Assembly: GCA_027704905.1 (NCBI GenBank)
Contig: CM051001.1
Coordinates: forward strand, 20,980,610-21,044,609
Length of the DNA: 64,000 bases
Reading direction: 5' to 3'
Source of the DNA: Muraenolepis orangiensis
Lineage: Eukaryota > Chordata > Actinopteri > Gadiformes > Muraenolepididae
A program made the translations under genes and the position numbers. The notes beneath the pieces are model-generated. The model saw nothing but the letters and a program-made list of their open reading frames with translations. It made no database searches and was not told the origin of the DNA. Positions 26,376 through 40,704 of this stretch are shown here, piece by piece; positions within the stretch are counted from its first letter, which is position 1; each line of letters begins with the position of its first letter.

Positions 26376-28139
26376 TCTGGCTGTGTTCCTCCTCCCTCTG
26401 CGCAGCACCGCACCGTGGGAGGTGGCTGCTCTGGCTGGAATAACAGTGAGTGTTGTGTAGGCCGCGCTGGGGCCGGGGGCCAGCTCACTACAGACCACTG
26501 CTGTTGCAGAGAGGCTCCGGGGGCGGCCAGGACTCCGCCGGCCGTCCCGTTTGTCTTGGCCCGCGCTTCGGCCCCGGCTTTTCTACGTTGCACCCCTGCG
26601 GTGGGCCCCTGTGGGCGTAGAGGCAGGCGGCTCGCGGCCCCAACCTCCTCTCCGCTAGAGTCCCCAGGCGCAGTCATCACCCCACTCGCCCCTGTTGATA
26701 TTCGCGAGCTGTTTTTCCGAGCTCCCGGGTTGCCTACCAATGCCCCCACACACACGCACGCACACACACACACATACAAACAAACACAAACACACACACA
26801 CACACACACACACTAAAGACCCGACCAGGTCACATGACTCGGTCAATAAGTTACAGATATCGGTTGGTCGTTTTTACGCAACACACGACAATTCTCTTAT
26901 CTGTATCCTTTCACCAGATAAGGTCCGATAATCATTTGTTCATTGTTGTGGTACGTGGTTTGACCTTTTCGCAAAGCTCCAGCCAGGCTGGGACGTTTGG
27001 AAGTGTTGGAACCATCACTGCTTGGATTCAGAAGTATGCCCACAGTGAAATCTAAGTCAATAGATCACTTCACGGCCAACCAGTAGAGTAGACGGCCGAA
27101 TGGTAAAATATTTTCTTTACTTGTGGTGCCGTAAGCTGTGGAAATCTGGGAAGTCTTGATCAAATTTGAACAGCTCAGGTGCTTGTAGGTGTGTGTGTGT
27201 GTGCCGAGTCTACCGATGTAGCCACAATGCGAGCCATTTCCCCTCTGCTTTCATAAGAAGCACCTGTGTGTTCTGGACATTCCTCATACACATCTGACCC
27301 AGAAAAGGAAAGACACGGTCTTGTCCATAGCACACATGCAGTGAATAATGCCCACCAGACCATGAAGGTAGCGTACCATGCTGGAGTAACAATAAACTGT
27401 GGCACGCCTCCTGGTTTTCAACGTGTTCACAGAGTCTGTAAAACAGTAAGAAATGTAAATATGTGCTCCTGTATTTACATGCTACTCAAATAAACACCTG
27501 CAGACAGCGCCCTATTCCAGCCAACAGGAGCTATCGTGTAGCTAACGTGTAACCTAACTTAAAGTGCTTCAGCTCGAAATTCAACCACTATGAGATTTGA
27601 ACAAAAAACTTGTTTTGGGCCTGAGAATTGTAGGAACGAGGGTGGGGCGGGGGGGGGGGAGACATGTTGTCCCCATTAACATCGACCGCTGTGCAGATGG
27701 AGCTCCCACGCATCCCCACACACATCGCCGCCGCTGTCCCTTGGGAGCGTGACGTCGATGTGCCTCACAAAAAGGCGGAGGACGTTCACAAACTAGTGTG
27801 GCGGAGACCGGCAAAAACATAGGATTATGCACCTGTTTTCTCTAAATGACTAATTTCAGTAACAGTGACATAATGGCGTATGTTGTAGATACTATAAGAC
27901 ATATAACCTTGTTTAAAACAAAGAAAAAAACAACATTGAGTTCACTGTCCCTTATACCACTGACAAACCACACACTGGTTAAATGTTAAAGACGGGTTTC
28001 AGCAAACCAAACTGCCGTGACAGATTTAAAAAATAGCTCTTCCTGTCTGCCCTCTGCTGCACAAACAACCAAAACAGAGACAGACAGAGCTCTCGGCTCT
28101 CTCTCCCTGTCTGTCTCTATCTGTCTGTCTCTCTTTCGC

Positions 28140-28140
28140 C

Positions 28141-28186
<46 letters not shown>

Positions 28187-28259
28187 CACACACACACGGC
28201 CAGACAGGGCAACACAAAATTAGTCCTTAGAGAGGTCCTTGTATACACAAACACACTCA

Positions 28260-28290
<31 letters not shown>
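28140..28290. repeat. (CA)n flanking a 45-bp duplicated segment, copy 1
   Basis: CA arrays at about 28147-28197 and 28262-28291 enclose gccagacagggcaacacaaa and a following agtcct piece. That piece recurs at 30971-31010, also beside CA repeats. Confidence 0.8.
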
Positions 28291-28292
<2 letters not shown>

Positions 28293-28717
28293 CTTCAGCC
28301 ACTGGTTGACCTTTTTTGGAGGATCCAAACAAACATCCCAGCCCCCCTTTTAAAACCACCGTGGCTGGCTGGTGTGTCTACTTGGCCTTCCTGAACCAGA
28401 ATGGTCTCTGAAGGAAAGGATGTTGTAGGCCTATAAACAGCCAAGAGGATCGCACACTGGCTGACTGGCTGGCTGACTGCTGGCTTGTGTGTGCGGGAAA
28501 GAGATAGAAAGAGAGGGAGAGAGGGAGATATAGGAGAGAAAGAGAGAGGGAGATATAGGAGATATAGGAGAGAGAAAGAGCGAGAGAAGGACATACAGGA
28601 GAGAGAGATAGAGGTACAGGAGAGAGGAGAGGGAGACAGTAAAGAGAGAGTGGGAGGAAAGGGGAAAGAGAGCGAGAGGGGGAGATACAGGAGTGAAAGA
28701 GCGAGAGAGGGCAGGAG

Positions 28718-28823
<106 letters not shown>

Positions 28824-29379
28824 CAGGGGTAGCTATAGTGCCGTCTGTGGATTCCCGGTACCAGCCCCAGTGTAACCAATCAATGGCTGGGCTGTTGACC
28901 TTTCCCCTGGGTGGTAACTGGAGCTTGGCAGGGGCTGTGATAAAGCTAGCTGGGTATGCTACTAGCAAGGTAGCGGTGGGACGAGGAACGATAGTTTTCA
29001 AATGGATCGGCGGCGAGGGATGCTTGAGGACTCTACTCTATTCTACAGAGGGTCCAACATCCGGGCCCCACGGTGGTTACATTAATCACTAGAGAGGAAC
29101 TATGCTATTTATAGTGCGGGTCTTATCCATCTATCTGGCTAATTGTCCACTAACCCCCCGGACCATGAAAGACAGACGAGGGGGGAGGGAGGGTGTACTG
29201 AAATAGACGAAAGGAAACTCTTGTCTGTTATGTGCATGCGACTTTTTCTCTTCATTTTTTTTACGGCGTTGCTTTTCTTCCTGTCTGAGATGCTATCTTT
29301 TCCGCTATCTTTTCTTCGGGTCTCTTCCACACTGTTCTCACACCAGCAGCACGCATACAAAGCGTACAAAGTAACACAC

Positions 29380-29485
29380 ACGCACGCACGCGCGCGTGCA
29401 CACACACACACATACGTGCGTACAGAGTAACACTAACACACAGACACACTTGCACACACACAGACACACAGACACACAGGTGTGG
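29380..29485. repeat. CA/CG mixed array
   Basis: A CACG, CGCG and CA mixed alternating tract. It is related in style to CA-rich stretches at 29745-29790 and 29857-29885. Confidence 0.85.
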
Positions 29486-30764
29486 ATCACTAATTATAAC
29501 AGGATATTATTAGTTCCAGCCCTGTGCGGGGCTATAGGGGTTGTGAGCTAGCGTGGCGTTCGGTCCCTACTGGCCTGTTTTTTCGAGGCGGGCGGAACAA
29601 GGACCCACTGTGGGGGCTTTGGGGCCTTGGTGTAACACTGTTTAACCTACTGAAAAAGGGTCTTTTTTCTCTCACTGTGCCTTTTTTAAGGAATTGATCC
29701 CTTTCACAGTACGAGACTTTGTTCGCAAAGCCACGCACAGCCGCACACGCACACACACATACACACACACAGATACACACACACACACACGTCTAGATGT
29801 ACACAATAGTGCTGCAGTACACACCACACAATGCATTTATCCCCCTTTTCACGTTCACACACACACACACTCACACACACACACCTCCTTTCCTCGTCCA
29901 GTGCATATAAAAGCTGTATCACGTAGGACACCGGGCTACAATGACAAGTCACTCTTTCAGGGTGCTATAGCCATGTCAGAGCACACAGGAGGGGGACAAA
30001 AAGTTCATTATTTTTTGGCCAGCGATCAACTGCCGCCGTTACCGCAAAGAAATCTGTAGGCAAAGACTCTCTCTAACTCTTTAAAAAAAAAATTAAGTAT
30101 TGTATTGTTTGTTTATTTGCCCGCTTCCTCTCTGGTGAAGTCGGTGTGTGTATGTGTGTGTGGGGCTACTTTAGGCCTGGTAGCCCCCTACACCCCTTCC
30201 CCCACACCACCCCCACCCCTGGAAAGTCTCCCTGGTTCCCTAGTCCCCTGGTTCTCTCTCTATAAGAGGAACAGGCCTGTGGTCCACAGCCACCAGTCGG
30301 AGTGGCTGGCTGGCTGTGCGCGGCTGACTCTGCGGTTGAGTTTGCGAGTCGAGTGCCTTTGACGCACAATGGTGGAGATGAACATGATGAGCTTGCCTCC
30401 CCCCCGCCCTGACTCACCCTCACCGCCTTGTCACAGCCCCCGGTCATTATGGCTATTGTAGGACACCGCGCCACGCACGGCTACCCGCACTGAACACCTA
30501 ATTTCAATGTATCTCAATCTGTTATTTTAGGAGCTGGGCTGTATTGTATTTAGAGCGTGTGTTTTTCGTCAGCACATATGTTTACCAGTGTGTGTCTGTG
30601 TCTTGTCTGTGTGTTTTTGTCTGTGTGTCTGTGTGTCTGTGTGTGTCTGTGCCAGTGTGTGTGCGCGTGCCAACCATTTTATATATATGTACGGCACCAA
30701 CAAGACGAATGAAATGAAATCAATAGAAGTTTGTCCGAAATGTATGTATGTGCATGTACACGTT

Positions 30765-30873
<109 letters not shown>

Positions 30874-30968
30874 ATAGCTCACGTTCCTAACCATAGTGTT
30901 TCTTCATTGCTGATATCCTCCGTCCCCCCTTCTCATAACTCACCTCCGCATTTATGTCTCCTTCACGC

Positions 30969-31248
<280 letters not shown>

Positions 31249-31448
31249 AGGAAAAGTACTGCTGTAATGTGTCAATGGGGAGCAGCTGTGGTCGCTGAAC
31301 AGCTAGATATGGCAGCAGCAGGTGAAAGTGATGTCATTGTGATTCAGGGAAGCAGATGGGGGAATACAGGAAGCACTGGCACAGTAGTAACAGGATACAC
31401 ATGAAACATATATTTATCCCCGCGAAAAAGGTGTTGTTAACACATGCC

Positions 31449-31578
31449 CACAGCCCCTTTTGTTCGAATCCACCACAATGCTTTATGAATGAAAGGCAGT
31501 GGTATGTGATCATAGGTCATGCCCTGAACCCCGGTGAACTGATTTGAGCTAAAGTGGAAAAGGACAAAAGGGGCTGTG
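31449..31578. repeat. 15-bp perfect inverted repeat, 130 bp span
   Basis: The arms cacagccccttttgt (31449-31463) and acaaaaggggctgtg (31564-31578) are exact reverse complements around 100 bp of unique sequence. This could be the ends of a tiny non-autonomous element. No target-site duplication is evident. Confidence 0.6.
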
Positions 31579-31744
31579 ATTTTAATGGCTGGTCTCGGGT
31601 TTTGAACTTGCGGGGGCAACCTGGGCATAATAAGGCCTTTCCACCCACAAGGAGCCCCGTGAATCTAACATCGTCATCCACATACTACTCATCACACTAC
31701 AGTTAACTACCATTATTTTTCAATGTGTTTTTCTAAATCTGGAG

Positions 31745-31985
31745 GATTGAATCATCTTTATTCACACACACGTACACAAATTTGTTTCTCTGCATTTAAC
31801 CCATCCTAGTATTAGGAGCAGTGGGAAGCTATTGCGTATACAGCTGCCCGGGGAGCAGTGTAGGGGTGTGGTGCCTTGCTCAAGGGAACCTCGGCAGTGC
31901 CCAGGTGTTTCGGGGACTTAAACCGCCAACCTTTCGGTTCCCAAGCCAAGTCCTAACAGAATGAGCCACTGCCGCTCCATGTTTT
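31745..31985 (+). mobile_element. Widespread fish interspersed repeat, copy B
   Basis: It contains gcatttaacccatcctagta, ggtgccttgctcaagggaac, ctcggcagtgcccagg and aaccgccaacctttcggttc, ending near gagccactgccgctcc. It shares its 3' part with 15605-15870. Confidence 0.7.
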
Positions 31986-32512
31986 TATTTTAATAGCTTG
32001 TTCTTAATCTATTGAAATCGATTCAAATATTTGAATTGACGTAAGTGTACACACTCATACTACGATGAATGTAATGTTTTTCTCCTTCTCGGGCACAACA
32101 TGAAACCGCTTCTGCCCTCATAAAATGTCTTGTTTCCAGGATCGCCGTACTTACGTTTATATTTCAGCGTTCAATATCAGGAACACATGTAGCCTGCCAT
32201 GTGATTTCTCCATATGTCTAAAACTGTAACACTGGTGAGCATCTGGAGAGAGAGGAGTTGTGCAGTTTTCCGTTGGTTCCGAAACATAACATTGTTTATA
32301 CAGCTGTGCGAGGCATCGCACAGAAGGAGGACAGACATACCGCGGGACGCTATACCGCTTCTCAGTCACACTGTTTGTCCTAATCATGTAGATCCCTTGT
32401 TTCCTGTCCCTCCTTAAATCTGTCATTCTTTCGTCGCCCTAGTCTCTGGTCTTACCTTACCTCGTCCTCTTGTCTCGCCCCTCCCCCCCCCCTCTGTCCC
32501 TGTCCTCCTTAG

Positions 32513-32688
32513 ACCTCGCCGATAACCTACCCATGGATGACTTGAACTTCCACGAGCAGCTGCTGACCCCTTACCTGGCCACGGCCGACTCCGGGGGCTT
32601 CTCCTGGGCCTCGTCCCCGCCGTCGAGGTGGCTCCTGATCCTGGTTGTTCTGCCGACGCTCTCTCTCTTCCCCATCGGCCACCACTAA
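32513..32688 (+). CDS. gpc3: gpc3 terminal coding exon with GPI-anchor signal
   Basis: This is the last coding exon of glypican-3. The acceptor ag is at 32511-32512, after a C/T-rich tract. The first two bases complete an Asp codon with the G left over from the 17113 junction (phase 1). Fifty-seven further residues follow, and the stop TAA is at 32686-32688. The joined protein reads RIFA-D-LADNLPMDDLNF, comparable to human RFLAE-LAYDLDVDD. The C-terminus has a small-residue patch (ADSGG, WASSPPS) suitable as a GPI attachment region, then a hydrophobic stretch WLLILVVLPTLSLFPI and a short His-His end. This is the classic order for GPI transamidase processing and places the product on the outer plasma membrane. 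The exact attachment residue cannot be fixed by eye. The intron before it is about 15.4 kb. Confidence 0.92.
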
Positions 32689-32883
32689 CCCCTGACCAGC
32701 GAACCACATCCTTCTCGTCAACTCATTAACCAACGATTAAAAATTAAAAAAATGCGCCCCCACCTTCAAAGGAACAGATTATTGTCCAGGAGTTTTCATT
32801 CTATGCCTGTTTTGGTTTTTGGAATTGGATTGCATTTGGAATCTCAGTGTACAGTTAAATAACGTTGGCATGAATGTCAGACT

Positions 32884-33080
<197 letters not shown>

Positions 33081-33153
33081 GACTTCATCCAAATGTTACT
33101 TAGAAACTTTTACTTTGAGAAATCACACTGGCTGTCTTTTAATTTATTTCCAC

Positions 33154-33159
33154 AATAAA
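33154..33159 (+). terminator. gpc3: Polyadenylation signal AATAAA (proximal candidate)
   Basis: A canonical hexamer 466 bp after the gpc3 stop, in cacaataaaagctc. It would give a short 3' UTR. Confidence 0.4.
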
Positions 33160-34302
33160 AGCTCACCGGGTAACTCCGTGGCACTGTGTAAATAGGAAAC
33201 TCTGTTTTGCTTGCCCTCCTTGACTACTCCCACTGTGTTCCAGTCCCACTATAGCTTCTCCTTCCGTGTACTCTAGTTTCAAGCTGACCTCTTTTATTTT
33301 CCTCAGCCAAGTGGTTGTTGAGAGGCACTGTGGAGGCACAAGTGTAACCTCCTGAAAATAACGCCATGTCATGGGGCCTGTATGTATGGACTAGATACTC
33401 TGAGAAGGGAACGAGTCCAAACAGGCACAGCAGACAGAAGACGACGAAGAACAGACAGACCCATTTTTAATTGATTCATAACAACTATGTGTATGTACTC
33501 TGCTGATCGCTGATCTGATCTACGGGACAGAACGCGAAAACACTTCTATTCTACTGTAAAACGTACCTGAGGGGAATTGGTGATTCCAGAGGCTTTTGTG
33601 GTTCTTGTCCGTCCCCGTCCCCCCGTCCCCCACACACACACACATAGGAGGATGGTGATTGGCTGGTTTGAATTTCAGGTGGAAGAAGATTCAGATGCGT
33701 TAACACTCATCTAAAGTACCTTTAGGGAATCCCCATTCCGGAATGCACATAGTATACAGAAACAAAAGAGTTGTTCGTATTAAAGTAAAGTAAAGGTTTC
33801 AAAACATCTTCATGTTGAATATTATTTTCTCTCTCTCATTTCTGATAAAACATTGAAGCCAGGAACTATTTCAAATTTCTTGAGTGAACTGAGTTGAAGC
33901 AGCACTTTGTATCTACATTGCCAGAACTGACATATATTGGCAAGATGCTAATGAGTGTATTATACTAATTGAACTGTATCTTTAATGCTATAGCTGTGCT
34001 ATAGTAGTGTTTCCCTTCTCTTTGTACCATGTTTACAAATAATATTCCATACAGTTAACAGTTGACATATTTTGCTTGAAAATGTGGAATTTGTGAAGTG
34101 AGTTGTGAGCTAGGTATAGGGATACGACTTATGAACGTCTGTGTGGGCTATCTAGTCCATGTGTGTGACATTTTAATCGGTTTTAATAGTGCTCAAGCCT
34201 TCTTAATGTTATGTAATTGTCGATTGTACGACTGTTTGTGTTTAGTCATTGCATTCTGTTTATTTTATTTTTTATATAAATAATTAAGGACAAAAAAACT
34301 GA

Positions 34303-34308
34303 AATAAA
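34303..34308 (+). terminator. gpc3: Polyadenylation signal AATAAA (distal candidate)
   Basis: A canonical hexamer about 1.6 kb after the gpc3 stop. A CA cleavage context lies 10-15 nt downstream, followed by T/G-rich sequence (tcttcctgtttgattgtttg). Sequence character changes little up to here, which favours it as the main site. Confidence 0.5.
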
Positions 34309-34735
34309 ACTCTTGCACATATATTTGTGAAGCACTAATTATTTTAGGAATGTCTTCCTGTTTGATTGTTTGAATATGACTGCAGAGCAGGTTATCTACT
34401 AATGTGGTTGATTATGCTAAGCACTTACAAACACTGAGCCACACTCAGTTTGACTCAGATGTTGAGTTAAACAAAATGAACTCATTGGATATTGGCCTTT
34501 AGCTCTGTTTAAAATATGCGATATTTGGTATTACTCACAATTTGTATCCACTGGAAATGCAACTTCTAGTGAGAGTTCCAGAAAAATCGTAACAAAGAAC
34601 TTATGACTCACAGACAACTCATTTTAGTCACAGACCCATGGTCTTTCTGCTGTTGTTAGCATCCACGCTAACCTCTGAACCTTAAGAGGGGTCACATTCT
34701 ACAGGGTATTGGTCTTTGGGTCATCTGCTGACTGA

Positions 34736-34845
<110 letters not shown>

Positions 34846-36513
34846 TATAATTTGAGAAATGCCTGATAAGTCACTCATACATTCTCCAAATGAGTACATT
34901 TAAAATGTTCAGATATACAGTGGGTGTATTTTAGTGTATTTACTGACTTCTTAATAGGTTATAAGCAGTTCTTCAAATTCAGTAAGATATAGTTTTATTT
35001 GGGGTGAATTGACATGAAAGTTTGCAGCTCAATGACAATGACACACAGTTTAAATTCCCGGCAGAGAAAACAGTTGCAACTGACAGATCTAAACTTGCAT
35101 TTGGTGTTACCATGGTAACTGCACACAGCTGCATGATAAAGAGGGCCTCATTCTTTAACATTTTTTGTTTTTTTTAAGTTTGAAGTGGATTCCTACCTGA
35201 CACAGCACACATGTAGTTCTTCTGATCTGCTTTGAAGTCGGTTGTGAATCATCCACTTAATATGCTTTGCTTTCTCTCTCTACTACCTCTTCAAGATATT
35301 CCCACCAAACCCAGAGCCTTTATGGGAATAGCAGACAGTATTTTGGCACTACGGTACATTGGTTTTGTCTAACATCGTGTTCAAGAGTTACTGTTCAAAC
35401 ACCAGTGATTTTGCACCACAATTCACCTGAACCAGGTGACAGACACCACCTCCACAAGTCACAACTCACGCCGTTAATGAGATTCATTAGAGCCCTAATT
35501 GAATATTTTCAGTCCCTGTGTGAAGTTCAAACGGAAATCACGGTTTTCACCCCTCATTCAACAAAAGCCATCAATCATAGCGTGTCTGTCACGCAAACAC
35601 ACTCCAAACCCAAACTGGTTCTTTGTCCATATCTTCTGCTGTAACTTTTCACACCCACCCACCCAGCCATGCAGACACAGATAAACTGCCTTCGTCTCCA
35701 ACCGTGCCTTTCTATCAGCCGCTGGATTGCACCTTTTAAGATGGTAAAGAAAGGAATGAGCAAACAGTGAGCGTGGAGGGAAGAAGCCAGGCAGCCGACA
35801 CCGAGCAAAAGTAATACTTTGCATGCTAATGCCACGCAGGAGAAAGGGCAAACAGGCCCATTGAGATGCAGAGCTCTGGTGTTTTCTTAGGGTAATATTG
35901 GGGCAACGTTGAAACAGCACACATTATGGGAGTAAAAGGTTAATTTGATAGTTAGTCCGCAGGAACAGTGGGGGTAATTGACTTTCTGGGATGGACGAAT
36001 CTCCCACCCCGGGTGGGTGGCGATGAATATGTTCAGTGATCCTCGGGGACGCGCGCACACGTCTGGGCACATGTGTATGGCTACACCATCCATCGGGGCA
36101 CAGACCCTGACACACCGACATCAAAACAATAACATGAAAACGTTTTAAAGCAAACCCTTTTCTTTTCATCAGAAAGTGGGATGCCAAAATTCCTCTTTCA
36201 GAAAGAATAAAAAAGAGAAGAAGAAAAAAAAACCTTGAAACTTGTCATGTCGTCCAGCGCTCATTCACATTTAATTACCATGGCAGTGGACCATTGAGAA
36301 GAGAACCAGGCCCACGCTCTCCCATGCTCATAGCCTCACAGGGCTCCCCTTCCTCCTCCCCCTGCCCCAGCAACCCCTGCAGCCGCCGCAGTCACAGGGG
36401 CTGAATGGAACAGCCTTTGGAATGTGGACACAATGGATGGAATGTCATTTTGCTGAGTGCTACCCCATAACCCCCCCCCCCCCCCCATAACCCCCCTTCC
36501 CCAACGAAAGCAA

Positions 36514-36772
<259 letters not shown>

Positions 36773-37771
36773 ATGTGAGGTGTATGCACATGCCCCATGC
36801 CCACTACCTCGCAAGCCCAGACATGTTTGAACGCAAAGGAATTAAATAATATTAATTTTTCATCAATGGTCTTGATTTCTCAGTTTATGAACAGAAATTA
36901 TAAAGAAAATATCAATAAACATGCAACGCAGCAAACCAATATGACAATGTGTAACGTATTTGTTTATGTCCAACTCAAGTGAATGTATAAGATATGAATC
37001 GTCTACACAGCACATCATCTAGGATGTTTTCTAAACATGTTGTGCCCTTCACCTCTTCTTTCATCATGGTCCAACAGTTAACTTTAATGACACAAAACAT
37101 AAACCTAACTGCCCCCTTCAAATAATTTGACGGTTGACCACATAGTATTTTTTTTTATATTGAGTGGTTAACAAATTCTCTGAATAGTTTTTGATGAATT
37201 AAACATGAAACCATAAATAATAATAATAATAGATTAAATACATGGTGGACAATGTATAGTTCTATGAAAGTTATACCACTATTCCACTTTTAAAATCCAG
37301 TCCTGATTTTAGAACCCCCCCCCCCCCCCCCCCCTCTCTCTCTCCTCTCCTCTTTACATTAGAAAGACAGAGACCTGTCGAGGTCCAAAGTTTGAGCTGC
37401 CTGCTCCATGCTCCACCCCTGGAGTTTTAACTTGCCAAGTCTTTGTCCCCGGAACTCGCAGTCCTGGCTGGCTCTCCACCGGGACTTGGCTGCACTCGCA
37501 TCTGTATTCCAGTAGTACTCCGGCAAAGACAGTTGAGCGTCCTGTCCGAAAAAAGAAAACCCACAGACCGACTTTAAGACTTTAAAGAAAAATAACATTT
37601 TATAGAAACATTTTTTTATCGGCACTGCTTTTCGGGAGCACATCGAAATCCACAACCCGTGCGAGTTTCAATCGTGTCTGTATATGGTGGGTTTTTTTTA
37701 AACTAATGTGGTGTGTTGCCGATTTTTTTTTTTAAACCGAGTCTGGAACTCTATACTTAAGGATCACCTTT

Positions 37772-37783
37772 TATATATATAAA
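37772..37783 (+). promoter_or_regulatory. TATA-like element upstream of gpc4 (tentative)
   Basis: TATATATATAAA lies 280 bp before the gpc4 ATG in a CTTTTATATATATAAAAA context. If it is used, transcription would start near 37800-37810 with a leader of about 260 nt. Simple AT richness is an alternative explanation. Confidence 0.3.
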
Positions 37784-37824
37784 AAAAAACGAAAAAAAAC
37801 CGAACAACTTTTGAAAACGTGCAT

Positions 37825-37911
37825 ATGTTTCTTTTCGGACTTCTTGGAGAGTTAAAAAAAAAGAAAAGTGACCCCCAGGAGAACTGTTGTTCAATGAAGT
37901 CTCATCGCTAA
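37825..37911 (+). other. Upstream ORF 1 in gpc4 leader
   Basis: An ATG at 37825 opens a 28-codon frame ending TAA at 37909-37911, with a second in-frame ATG at 37894. It would lie in the leader only if the TATA-proximal start is right. Its peptide matches nothing I know. Upstream frames like this can reduce main ORF translation. Confidence 0.35.
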
Positions 37912-37931
37912 ACTTCGACCCGTGTGTCTCC

Positions 37932-37979
37932 ATGAGGAAACTCAACGTGGGAGTCGTCGAGACGTCGTCGTGCTTATAA
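37932..37979 (+). other. Upstream ORF 2 in gpc4 leader
   Basis: A 15-codon frame from ATG at 37932 to TAA at 37977-37979, starting MRKLNVGVVE. It ends 83 nt before the gpc4 ATG and does not overlap it. Confidence 0.4.
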
Positions 37980-38062
37980 CTTTTGTATACGAAACGACGA
38001 ACCGGTTACCCCGTTTTTGGTAGTTGTTTAGTTTAGTTTTAATTGTAATAACACTAGCCACC

Positions 38063-38219
38063 ATGAAGACCGTGTGGGTGTCCTCCGCGTTGTACACGTT
38101 GTTCGTGCTTTTTGTGTCGACCGCCGCCGACCCGAAGACGAAAAACTGCAACGAAGTTCGAGCGGCGTACAGCTCGAAGGGCTTCAACGTCAACGATGTT
38201 CCCAACAAAGGGGTACAAG
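38063..38219 (+). CDS. gpc4: gpc4 exon 1: start codon, signal peptide, N-terminus
   Basis: This is the first coding exon of a glypican of the GPC4/6 group, best fitting glypican-4 (zebrafish knypek), a GPI-anchored heparan sulfate proteoglycan needed for non-canonical Wnt signalling. The ATG lies in a near-ideal vertebrate context, gccaccATGa. Residues 1-22 form a signal peptide with hydrophobic core ALYTLFVLFV and a likely cleavage after Ala21-Ala22. The mature start DPKTKNCNEVR carries the first conserved glypican cysteine (Cys29). The motif SKGFNVNDVP matches SKGFNKNDAP, which I recall from GPC4 and not from GPC1, GPC2 or GPC6. The exon ends one base into a Gly codon at a perfect donor (caag/gtgagt), the usual position of the first glypican intron. 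The gene lies about 5.4 kb downstream of the gpc3 stop on the same strand, as in the human GPC3-GPC4 pair. The alternative is another GPC4/6-group paralogue. Confidence 0.9.
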
Positions 38220-38652
38220 GTGAGTTTAAATGAGGTTGGATTCTAAACCCCCCCCCCCCCCACTATCTTATATCTTCCACTCTGTAATGTTATATATATA
38301 TATATACACACACATACTTTCCCCCCCTACCTGGTTGGCTTTGTAGAAACAGGGGTTATAAACGTAAACATAATTCTATGACTCTTTTTCTTCTTCTTCT
38401 TTGAAGTTTCTGGTGTTGGTGGATACTGGTACTTTTTGCACCGATTGGATGTCAAACCTGAGGGTCTCTAATTGAAGGAAGTCTTCAGACACAATTGACC
38501 ACAACACCAGCATGTATAAATATACAAAGTGGTTCCGTCACACAATACACCTCGGCAATGTTTATGTCCCCCGGTTTCCCTAGTAGTGGTTTGTTGCACA
38601 TGAAGTATGGACTACCTGCAGTGATTTATTTATTTATTGTAAAAACTATTGT

Positions 38653-38655
<3 letters not shown>

Positions 38656-38719
<64 letters not shown>
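38656..38719. repeat. (CA)n array
   Basis: An uninterrupted CA array of about 64 bp. Confidence 0.96.
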
Positions 38720-38721
<2 letters not shown>

Positions 38722-39826
38722 CACAGTGTTACCTTAGTTTGTTTTCAGTCTGTTAAAACATCTGTTCGGGCCTTTGCTTTATGAAGCCTAGTCTAGGGAG
38801 GACATGGTGTGTTGGTGTTTTAGGCCAAATGGCCTGGTAGACATTTGCGACCTAACGGAGGTGTTTTGATAGTAGTGAACGCAGAGGTGATAAGGCACAT
38901 CCATTTAGCCAATAATCATTTCAGTAATGGAAACTTATAGGAGGGGGGTGGGGGGGGCTCTACTGTGGAGCAAGAGGAGGGGGGGGGGGTTGTCTTTTCA
39001 CTGTGCCATACATGCATACATCTCATCCTCTCTCGTTTCCTTGTAATTTTGTTGTCAGTTGAACACATTTTCAGACTTGAGATAAGATCATGCCTACTAC
39101 TTATTTTGCGAACGTGGTCGAGTGGTATCAGCTCGGTAAATCGTGGTCATATCGCGATGCATACTTTAGCAGACAAGTCAATTTGTGGTAAGATAAGAGC
39201 AAACTCATCTCAACTTATGGGGTGGTTGTTGGTTTTTTTGGCCGAGTTGAAATGTAATATTAGCTGCTGGTATCTGTTGGTTTCAAGATATGATAATATA
39301 TTGCTCAAAATTCATTATAGTCCTGATACATGATTAGGTATCCTTAATATCCTTTTATAAAAAATAAAAAAAGTAGTTCAGTAAGGCTATAGGTTGCTGT
39401 CTTATCGAGCTGTTTTTGTGTTGTGTTTTTAGGAGTGATGTGTGAAGTTGGTCACTTCAACAGCTCCCAAAAGGGATACGTAAGAGTAGGCCTGTTGGTG
39501 AAATGTCTAGAAAGTTAATCCAACCTGAAAAGCATGGTCATTTTTATTCACCAGTGTGCCCAAAGTTTAGTTTGCATTGCATAGTAGATTCCCTAAGACT
39601 TTTTCTCTGGTGGGCTACAACGGATCATTAAAATGTATGTTGGCAGTAACTGTCAGAATGGTTGAGGACATATTCCTGCATTTTCACACAAGCCTATCGC
39701 TTCTTTGTCTCCTGTCTGTATTGTCATTGTGATGCTAAGTGTTGTTGAGAGTACCCCAACATGTTGTATTTAATCGTGGCACATTTCTGGGGGTCTGAAT
39801 GAGATGCCTGAATGAGGCCAGGTTTG

Positions 39827-40026
<200 letters not shown>

Positions 40027-40704
40027 CACACGTATGTTCTCGCCATTGATTCCGGCTGTATTCTGCGCCATGGACAGGGTCAACCTCAAGCAGCAGCTCT
40101 CTGTCAATAGAGACTGAGATAATAGATCCATAGAAGGCAAGACAAGGTCTACTGTCATCAAAGAGGTTAACCGGGGAACAGAAGCAAACAAGGGATGGAA
40201 AAGGTTCACTGCGGGGGGAAACACTTTTTCATGTTCGTGGGACATGTTTTCACATTATCTTATGACAGCTTTAGCTGTATTGGATGTTTGAGATGTTGCG
40301 TCAATTGTTTTGTATACATATTCGATCTGCCAAAAAAGAGATGTTAATTTTCTTTGCACCCCTCACCCCCCCCCCCCCCCACCCCCCCCGCCCCTCTTTA
40401 CACATTTCTTGTTTTCCTCCGGGACAATAAATCAAGAAGGGTGGATTATTGGCGGCAGGCGGCGTTCCAAACCGCCGCTTCTCATCCCACAAACATTTTT
40501 GTGTTTATAGTTGGCTGCGTGGAGATAACAACGTTAGCGTTTAGAATCAGATTAAAGGAAGGGCCCCGCTTTAATGCAATCAAAGTGGAATGGAAAACTT
40601 TGGTCCCGCCGCATAGCGGGAATTAAGTCCCGTGGAAGAACAGCGGACACGTTTGTCGATTCCCATGGCCCCCGCGCCGCTCACGTGGATGAGGTTCAAG
40701 TCCT

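Noticed and set aside
37359..37655. 98-codon minus-strand frame upstream of gpc4
   Set aside because: It lies in the likely gpc4 promoter region. No homology, no poly(A) signal or splice context is apparent.
39105..39160. tRNA-like start (gtggtcgagtggt)
   Set aside because: No B box or cloverleaf stems follow at the right spacing.
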